Below, in pieces: positions 58,384 through 64,000 of a stretch of 64,000 bases of DNA. This DNA comes from Janthinobacterium lividum PAMC 25724. GTDB taxonomy: Bacteria; Pseudomonadota; Gammaproteobacteria; Burkholderiales; Burkholderiaceae_D. The notes below the pieces were generated by a model. That model worked only from the letters and a program-made list of their open reading frames with translations. It was not told the origin of the DNA and did no database searches. The translations under genes and the position numbers were made by a program. Numbering within the stretch: the first letter of the stretch is position 1; each line of letters starts with the position of its first letter. The DNA is taken from the NCBI GenBank assembly GCA_000242815.2, contig AHHB01000036.1:1-64000 (forward strand). The letters run 5' to 3'.

Positions 58384-58707
58384 CTACGCCTGCGTATCGA
58401 TGATGCTGCCCAGGGTCGACGAGACGGATTTAGCCGGACTCATCGCCGTATCGGCGCTACTGGCCGCCTGAAGAGCTTGCTGCGCCGCCTGTAACTGGGC
58501 AATTTGCGCCTGCAAGGCCAAGATTTGCTGTGCCAGCTGCTGTTGCAGCTTCTGCGACGCCTCCGTCTGCTCGCCCTTTTGCGATTCCGTCAATTCTTTT
58601 TGCGCCGCCGTAATCTGTTTTTGCAGCGCCGCGATCTGCGAACTGCTGCCCGAACTGGCGCTACTGGCCGCGCCGATTGCGCTGCCTGAACCGATTGCCG
58701 CTACCAT
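58384..58707 (-). CDS. FlxA-like small coiled-coil protein
   Basis: 107 residues. A Ser/Gly/Ala-rich start (GSGSAIGAASSASSGSSS) is followed by a coiled coil rich in Gln and Ala (about 25-82) with IAALQKQITAAQKEL and QILALQAQIAQLQAAQQAL. It matches the FlxA-like family, whose function is unclear. GAGGAGG lies 4 bases before the ATG. A perfect CpxR box 69-83 bp upstream, the same distance as for the cpxP-like gene, suggests it belongs to the Cpx regulon. It has no signal peptide. Confidence 0.7.
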   Translation of the reverse strand: MVAAIGSGSAIGAASSASSGSSSQIAALQKQITAAQKELTESQKGEQTEASQKLQQQLAQQILALQAQIAQLQAAQQALQAASSADTAMSPAKSVSSTLGSIIDTQA

Positions 58708-58775
58708 GATGCCTCCTCAGTGTTTCAATACCAAGGTTAACGGCAAGCATGGGGCGTGGATGTAGGGCGGCGGGT

Positions 58776-58790
58776 GTAAAGGCAGGTAAA
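58776..58790 (+). promoter_or_regulatory. CpxR box upstream of the FlxA-like gene
   Basis: GTAAA-GGCAG-GTAAA, perfect, at the same orientation and distance to the start codon (69-83 bp) as the box before the cpxP-like gene. Confidence 0.7.
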
Positions 58791-58819
58791 GACAGCTAGC
58801 GCCCCACTCTTCAGAATAA

Positions 58820-59389
<570 letters not shown>

Positions 59390-59521
59390 CGCAGGGGCTT
59401 CTTTCTAGAATATCGGAATGGCGGGGCTGCACGCCTGGCACAGGCGCGGCCCGAATGGCAGGATTTTACTTGAAAACCCGCCACTGTTGGCCCTTGCAAC
59501 ATGAAAATCGTTGGCCTGAGG

Positions 59522-60322
59522 CTACTCTTTAGCCAGCAAGGAAGTGACCATCTCGCGCACCACTTGCGCCGTCAGTTCCGGGTTTTCCATGGGAAACAGA
59601 TGCCCGCCCGGCACCTGGCGGAAATACTTGCCGACCAGCTTGCGCGTGGCTTTCAAGCCTGCCTGGCGACATTCCACCGATTCCGTGCCGCCGATAAAAC
59701 CGATGGGCACGGGCAAGCCGTTCTTGACGAGGCCGCCGATGTGATGCGGCAGACTGCGGTAGACCTGTGTTTCCACTTCGCGCGTAAAGCGCAGCTGCAC
59801 CCCTTGCGGATGCGGCGCCAGGCCGCTATCGATATAGTCGTGCAACACTTGCGGCGCCCAGATGGCGAACATGTCCTTGGCGGCAAAGTGGGCATACGCG
59901 GCTTGCGCGTCGGGCCACAGCTTGCGCCGCCGGGCAGAAAAGCGCGAAGGGGAAAAGCGCTCGCCCAGCGCCGTATTGCGCGCCAGGCGCACCAGCAAGG
60001 CGCGCCAGCCGGCCACCACGGGTGAATCGAGCAAGACCACGCAGCGCACCAGGTCGGGCCGCTGCTTGGCGACCATCACGCTGAGCATGCCACCGAGCGA
60101 ATGGCCGACGAGGATCACGGGCGCGCTGTAGCGGCGCTCCAGCTCATCGATATACTCGCGTACCAATTCCGGCCAGCCCGTGCTGACCGGGTATTCGGGG
60201 TCGTGCGCGTGCATGTCGAGCGCTTGCACGGCGTAATGTTGGCTAAGCAAGCCGAACAGCTTGCGGTAAGTGCCGGCCGGATAACTGTTGGCGTGGGCAA
60301 AGTGCAGTTGCGGGAGTGTCAT
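59522..60322 (-). CDS. Alpha/beta hydrolase
   Basis: 266 residues. It begins HFAHANSYPAGTYRKLFGLL, a recognisable sub-group start; the nucleophile is in ILVGHSLGGMLSVM, the acid is in IGFIGGTESVE or nearby, and the His is in VPGGHLFPMENPE. The middle has a cap rich in Arg and Trp. It probably hydrolyses an ester. It lies among unrelated metabolic genes, so no pathway is suggested. Confidence 0.8.
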   Translation of the reverse strand: MTLPQLHFAHANSYPAGTYRKLFGLLSQHYAVQALDMHAHDPEYPVSTGWPELVREYIDELERRYSAPVILVGHSLGGMLSVMVAKQRPDLVRCVVLLDSPVVAGWRALLVRLARNTALGERFSPSRFSARRRKLWPDAQAAYAHFAAKDMFAIWAPQVLHDYIDSGLAPHPQGVQLRFTREVETQVYRSLPHHIGGLVKNGLPVPIGFIGGTESVECRQAGLKATRKLVGKYFRQVPGGHLFPMENPELTAQVVREMVTSLLAKE

Positions 60323-60394
60323 CGTAGGATGGTGCCGGTGAATGCAATAGACAATTGTAATGGCATGCTGGCAAGCCGTATCAGAGGAAGGCCT

Positions 60395-61075
60395 CTAATT
60401 GCCCGCGCCCATGGCCATGCCGGGCACGAAGGAGGCCAGCACTGCGCTCAGCTCGGCGCTTGACTCCACCACGCAAAAGGCATCATCGAACGCATGCTCG
60501 CGGTTCATATGATTGCGCACAATAATGCATTCCAGCCCGGCTGCGTTGGCGGCGCGCAAGCCGCGCGGCGAATCTTCCACGGCCACGCACTGGGCAGCGC
60601 TTAGCCCAAGGCGCTGCAAACCCAGCGCGTAGCCGTCAGGGGCCGGCTTGCTTGCCCCATACATTTCACGCGTCAGCACGAAGTCAAAGTGCGGCAACAT
60701 GCCGGTGGCCGCATGGCTGATCTGAAAATGCTGTGCGTAAGCGCTCGTCACCACGCCCATGGCCACATGCGGGCGCAGCGCCGCCAGCAACGTTGCGATG
60801 CCGGGCATGGCGAGCCGGCGCGCCTGGCGCAAGCGTTGCCCAAACAACACGCTGCGCTCGGCGCGCAAGCGCTCGACCAGTTCGATCGCGTGGCCCCGCC
60901 CCAGCAACACATGCCAGGCGCCATAGTTATTGTCCAGGAACCAGTCAAAAAATTGCTTTGGCGTCAAGTCTATGCCGTAGGGCAAAAGCAAGTCGCGGTT
61001 GCTTTCGTAAAACAATTGCTCGGTGTTGACCAGCACGCCATCGTTATCCCACAACACGCCGCAGATGGTTTTCAT
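60395..61075 (-). CDS. HAD-superfamily phosphatase (beta-phosphoglucomutase-like)
   Basis: 226 residues. Motif I is LWDNDGVL (two catalytic Asp), motif II VVTSAYAQ, motif III lysine in GASKPAPDGYALGL, and motif IV VEDSPRGLRAANAAG. The cap is inserted after motif I (subfamily IA). It probably dephosphorylates a sugar phosphate or phosphoglycolate. It lies 21 bp after the TSUP transporter gene on the same strand. Confidence 0.85.
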   Translation of the reverse strand: MKTICGVLWDNDGVLVNTEQLFYESNRDLLLPYGIDLTPKQFFDWFLDNNYGAWHVLLGRGHAIELVERLRAERSVLFGQRLRQARRLAMPGIATLLAALRPHVAMGVVTSAYAQHFQISHAATGMLPHFDFVLTREMYGASKPAPDGYALGLQRLGLSAAQCVAVEDSPRGLRAANAAGLECIIVRNHMNREHAFDDAFCVVESSAELSAVLASFVPGMAMGAGN

Positions 61076-61096
61076 GGCTAGGCTCGGTTCAATAAC

Positions 61097-61867
61097 TTAC
61101 TTGAAAAAGATATCGTAAGACAATTTGACGATCAGCAACACCAGCAGCACGAGGAAGAGGATGCGCACGAAGGCGGCGCCGCGCCGCACGGCGATCCAGG
61201 TGCCGGTCAGGGCGCCCAGGATATTGCACACTGCCATCGGTGCGGCCACCGCATACACGACGTGGCCGGCGGGAATGAAAAAAGCCAGGGCAGCGACGTT
61301 GGTGGCGATATTGACCAGTTTCGAGCAGGCCGAGGCAAGGATGAAGTCGAAGCCGAAGACGCGGATAAAGAGGAAGATCAAAAAGCTGCCCGTACCCGGC
61401 CCGAACAGGCCATCATAAAAGCCGATGGCGCCGCCGATGACGATGGCGAGGATGCGTTCGCGCCCACCGATGGGGCGCGCTACGCGCGTGGTGCCGAAAT
61501 CCTTCTTGATGAAGGTGTAAATGGCCATGATGATGATTAACACCAGCACCATGGGGCGCACCACCTGCTGCGGCACATAGGACACGGCAGCGGCGCCGAT
61601 GAAGGACATGATGAAGGCGCTGGCCACAGCCGGCAGCACCAGCAGCCAGGGAATATGCACCTTGCCGACAAACGCGCGGGCGGCAAACGTGGTGCCGCAG
61701 GCCGACGCCAGTTTATTCGTGCCCAGCAAGGAGGTCGAGGCCATGTTCGGCATCAGGTTGAACAAGGCCGGCAGCTGTATCAGCCCGCCCCCGCCCACAG
61801 CGGCATCGATCAGGCCGGCAAAGAAGGCAAATAAACACAGCAGCGAGATGGTCAGCATGATAGGCAT
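61097..61867 (-). CDS. TSUP (TauE/SafE) family transporter, YfcA-like
   Basis: 256 residues with about eight hydrophobic segments. The family repeat is visible: GLIDAAVGGGGLIQLPAL near the N-terminus and the second half GAIGFYDGLFGPGTGSFL, plus TNKLASACGT. The order follows E. coli YfcA. Members export sulfite or sulfo-organics, but the substrate here is unknown. It is divergent from the LysR gene and shares a likely unit with the HAD gene. Confidence 0.85.
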   Translation of the reverse strand: MPIMLTISLLCLFAFFAGLIDAAVGGGGLIQLPALFNLMPNMASTSLLGTNKLASACGTTFAARAFVGKVHIPWLLVLPAVASAFIMSFIGAAAVSYVPQQVVRPMVLVLIIIMAIYTFIKKDFGTTRVARPIGGRERILAIVIGGAIGFYDGLFGPGTGSFLIFLFIRVFGFDFILASACSKLVNIATNVAALAFFIPAGHVVYAVAAPMAVCNILGALTGTWIAVRRGAAFVRILFLVLLVLLIVKLSYDIFFK

Positions 61868-62008
61868 GAAAAATGAGCAACAGCGGCAGTATAGGCGCCT
61901 TGGGTTTTTCCAGATGCAACTTCAAATTGCGGAAAACGCAATCATCCGTAACGCTTGACGGAATGCACCGCGTGCGCTCTACTGGCCTCTTTTGCCGGGA
62001 GTCATGCA

Positions 62009-62932
62009 ATGTCGATGAAACTGATGTGGGAGATACGCGCTTTTTGCAGCGTGGTCGAAAAGCGCAGCTTCATCCATGCGGCACGCATGCTGGGACGCTC
62101 GCCGTCGGCCGTCACGCGCGCCATCCAGTTCCTCGAAGACGCCATCGGCGCCGAGCTGATCGTGCGCACGCAAAAGCAGTTCACGCTGACGACGGCTGGC
62201 GAAACCTATTACGCGTCAGCCAGGCACTTGCTGGAAACGCAGGCCGAGGCGGAAGACCAGCTCGCTGAACTGAGTAATTCGCCACAAGGCTGGGTGCGCC
62301 TGTCAGCGCCGGAAATTTTGTCCTTGGGCTTCTTGCCCAAAGTGGTGGCGCAATTTTCACGCGACTACCCGAATGTGTCGGTGGACATCCATTTCTCGGA
62401 CAAATCGATCGACCCGATCCAGGAAAAGCTGGACTTTGCCATCCGCGGCGCCTTCCCACAGTCCAGTGAGCTGATCGGCTACCCGCTGTGGAATTACCGC
62501 CGCTATATGTACGCTTCGCCCGACTATCTACAACGCATGGGCGCGCCCGACGAACCGGAAGAGCTGGCCGGCCACGACATCATCATGCACTCGGCTCCGC
62601 GCATCCTGCGCGACTGGCATTTCGTCTCTGCGACGCGCAACGTGCGCTACCAGGTACAACCGCGCTTCCGCTTTACTTCCGGCATCGCCACTTTCCAGGC
62701 GGCCCTGGAAGGCGCCGGCATCGTACGCCTGGCCAGCTGGCTGGCGGAACCGGCGGTCGCCAGCGGCAGCTTGCGCCGGGTCTGCACGGCGTACCGGCTG
62801 ACGTCGTCCAAGGAGCTCGACCCCAGCATCCACGCCGTGTACGGCAGCTCGCGCATGGCCAAGGGGGCGCGGCTGTTTTTGGAATATGTGCGCCAGCAAG
62901 GGCTCAAAATAGCCGATGAACGCGTCCTGTAG
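62009..62932 (+). CDS. LysR-type transcriptional regulator
   Basis: 307 residues from the ATG at 62009, with GGGAG about seven bases upstream; the frame is open from 61955, but that part is not family-like. The HTH region has RSFIHAARMLGRSPSAVTRA and GAELIVRTQKQFTLT. The effector domain covers about 90-300 (VRLSAPEILSLGFLPKVV). It is divergent from the TSUP transporter across 141 bp, the classic layout for regulator and target, so it may control that transporter. The effector is unknown. Confidence 0.88.
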   Translation: MSMKLMWEIRAFCSVVEKRSFIHAARMLGRSPSAVTRAIQFLEDAIGAELIVRTQKQFTLTTAGETYYASARHLLETQAEAEDQLAELSNSPQGWVRLSAPEILSLGFLPKVVAQFSRDYPNVSVDIHFSDKSIDPIQEKLDFAIRGAFPQSSELIGYPLWNYRRYMYASPDYLQRMGAPDEPEELAGHDIIMHSAPRILRDWHFVSATRNVRYQVQPRFRFTSGIATFQAALEGAGIVRLASWLAEPAVASGSLRRVCTAYRLTSSKELDPSIHAVYGSSRMAKGARLFLEYVRQQGLKIADERVL

Positions 62933-62934
62933 CT

Positions 62935-62961
62935 TCTATTGCGTCTATTGCGTCTATTGCG
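62935..62961. repeat. 9-bp tandem repeat (TCTATTGCG)x3
   Basis: Three perfect tandem TCTATTGCG units start two bases after the LysR stop codon. Role unknown; probably slippage. Confidence 0.85.
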
Positions 62962-63046
62962 CGACGACGGTGTCACCATACACGGCAAACTGCACGCCAT
63001 CGACGCCAAGGCCAGCTACCATCGGACTGCCCGTCATAGCGCAGCG

Positions 63047-64000
63047 CTAACGTCCATGCCAATAGCGCGGCCGCCAGTGCCGATACAGCGTCACGTCGAT
63101 ACCCTCGCCAAACGCCAGCACCACAGCCCCCGTCACATCGGTGCGCAGGCGCGTGATGCCCATGTCGCCATAGCGCGCATACACCTGCGCTTTCGGATGT
63201 TTATAGCGATTGCGGTGCCCGACCTGGAAAATCGCCAAGCCCGGATGGACGGCGTTCAAGAACGCTGGCGTGGAAGACGTTCCGCTGCCATGGTGCGGCG
63301 CCAGCAGCACGTCGGCCGCCAGCTCACCCTGCGCCGAGCGCGCCAGCAATTGCGCTTCTTGCGCCGCTTCGATGTCGCCGGCCAGCAAAATTGCATGCTT
63401 GCCTGCCGTGATTTTCAGCGTGCAGCTGCGGGCGTTCGGTTTCAATGAAATGTCCGTGTGACTGGCAAGCAGTGGATGCAACATGGCGAAGTGCACGCCT
63501 TCCCAGGTCCAGCTCTGGCCTGCCATGCAGTGCAGATAGGGCCGCTGCGATTCGCGCCGCACCTCGATGGCCGGGTGGCCATCGAACAGCGACGAGGCCA
63601 GCCAGCCCACGTCTATGTTTTCCAGCAAAGAGACGGCACCGCCCGCGTGATCGAGGTCACTGTGGGAAATGATGACGCCATCGAGCTTGGCAATGCCACG
63701 CGCGCGCAAGTAAGGCACGATGACGCGGCTGGCGCCGTCGGAATCGAGGCTGTAGGCGGGCCCCGTGTCGTACAGCAGACGATGGCCATGCGTTTCCACC
63801 AGGACGGCCATGCCTTGCCCCACGTCAAAGGCCGTAATCCACATCTGGCCTGGCGGCGGACTCGACGGCAAGGCCGTCAGCAGCGGCAGCCAGCCCAGCA
63901 TACCGGCCCAGCGCTGCGGCCATCCGCGTGGCGCCAGCAGCCATGCCGTGCCAAACAAGGCCCAGCAAAAACTCCACAGAGGCGGCGCGGGCGCCGTCCA
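63047..64000 (-). CDS. comEC: ComEC/Rec2 DNA-uptake protein, C-terminal part (5' end outside window)
   Basis: 318 codons are open through the right edge, so the gene continues outside. The visible part is the metallo-beta-lactamase domain of ComEC: FDVGQGMAVLVE, YDTGPAYS, SHSDLDHAGGAVSLLE and LLAPHHGSGTSST. Upstream of it are a Trp-rich membrane-end stretch (WTAPAPPLWSFCWALFGTAW). ComEC forms the inner-membrane channel for DNA uptake. No other competence genes are in the window. Confidence 0.88.
   Translation of the reverse strand, partial: WTAPAPPLWSFCWALFGTAWLLAPRGWPQRWAGMLGWLPLLTALPSSPPPGQMWITAFDVGQGMAVLVETHGHRLLYDTGPAYSLDSDGASRVIVPYLRARGIAKLDGVIISHSDLDHAGGAVSLLENIDVGWLASSLFDGHPAIEVRRESQRPYLHCMAGQSWTWEGVHFAMLHPLLASHTDISLKPNARSCTLKITAGKHAILLAGDIEAAQEAQLLARSAQGELAADVLLAPHHGSGTSSTPAFLNAVHPGLAIFQVGHRNRYKHPKAQVYARYGDMGITRLRTDVTGAVVLAFGEGIDVTLYRHWRPRYWHGR

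Overview
The window is a high-GC betaproteobacterial chromosome segment, most likely from the Oxalobacteraceae (Janthinobacterium, Duganella or Massilia-like). I infer this from gene content and order: dnaQ-rnhA-methyltransferase-gloB synteny, malate synthase A beside a LysR gene, many c-di-GMP enzymes, a DUF1800/DUF1501 pair, and an AidB-type acyl-CoA dehydrogenase. No rRNA gene fixes the genus.

Bases 1-4080 are an accessory island abutting the 3' end of a tRNA-Val gene (4081-4155). It holds the right end of an IS481-type element that has cut off the 3' end of an AraC-type regulator gene, an Mrr/PD-(D/E)XK-type nuclease with an unrecognised C-terminal half, a small orphan gene, and a tyrosine integrase whose reading frame is broken before the last catalytic residues. 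The far end of the island lies left of the window.

Bases 4237-21800 are mainly core: dnaQ, rnhA, a methyltransferase and gloB; aceB with a divergent LysR gene; a cold-shock protein; upp with an Hpt protein; an AidB-like gene; a PAS-GGDEF-EAL gene overlapping an HDOD gene; aroC; a response regulator with degenerate GGDEF and intact EAL; and a CBS protein. From 21900 to 38280 come a 2OG-Fe(II) oxygenase, a metY-like gene, an alpha/beta hydrolase, an orphan PoNe-immunity-like protein, a YihY protein, a tightly overlapping run (wrbA-like, DUF2069, FAD oxidase, DUF4124, FtsX-type permease, AttH-like lipocalin), and an ABC exporter, leuE and a threonine-aldolase-like gene.

From 38400 to 55200 there are a FadL porin, a membrane GGDEF-EAL sensor, thyA, a TonB-dependent receptor with a Gly/Pro tail, terD, an alpha/beta hydrolase overlapping folA, an Orn/Lys/Arg decarboxylase whose leader carries a terminator-like hairpin, and a secreted DUF1800-DUF1501 pair. 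From 55200 to 58800 lies a Cpx-type envelope-stress locus (cpxP-like, divergent cpxRA, FlxA-like gene). Three perfect GTAAA-N5-GTAAA boxes sit 65-85 bp before three of its start codons, so they probably form one local regulon. The right end carries dcd, a hydrolase, a HAD phosphatase, a TSUP transporter, a LysR gene and the C-terminal part of comEC.

Between genes there are at least two dispersed repeat families. One is a roughly 60-80 bp element (5030, 17263, 46785, related halves at 18820 and 46745). The other is a REP-like palindrome (17375, 38295). I found no CRISPR array and no clearly new multi-gene defence system. The most useful leads are the Cpx regulon boxes, the orphan PoNi-like protein, the island nuclease, and the IS481/integrase lesions.
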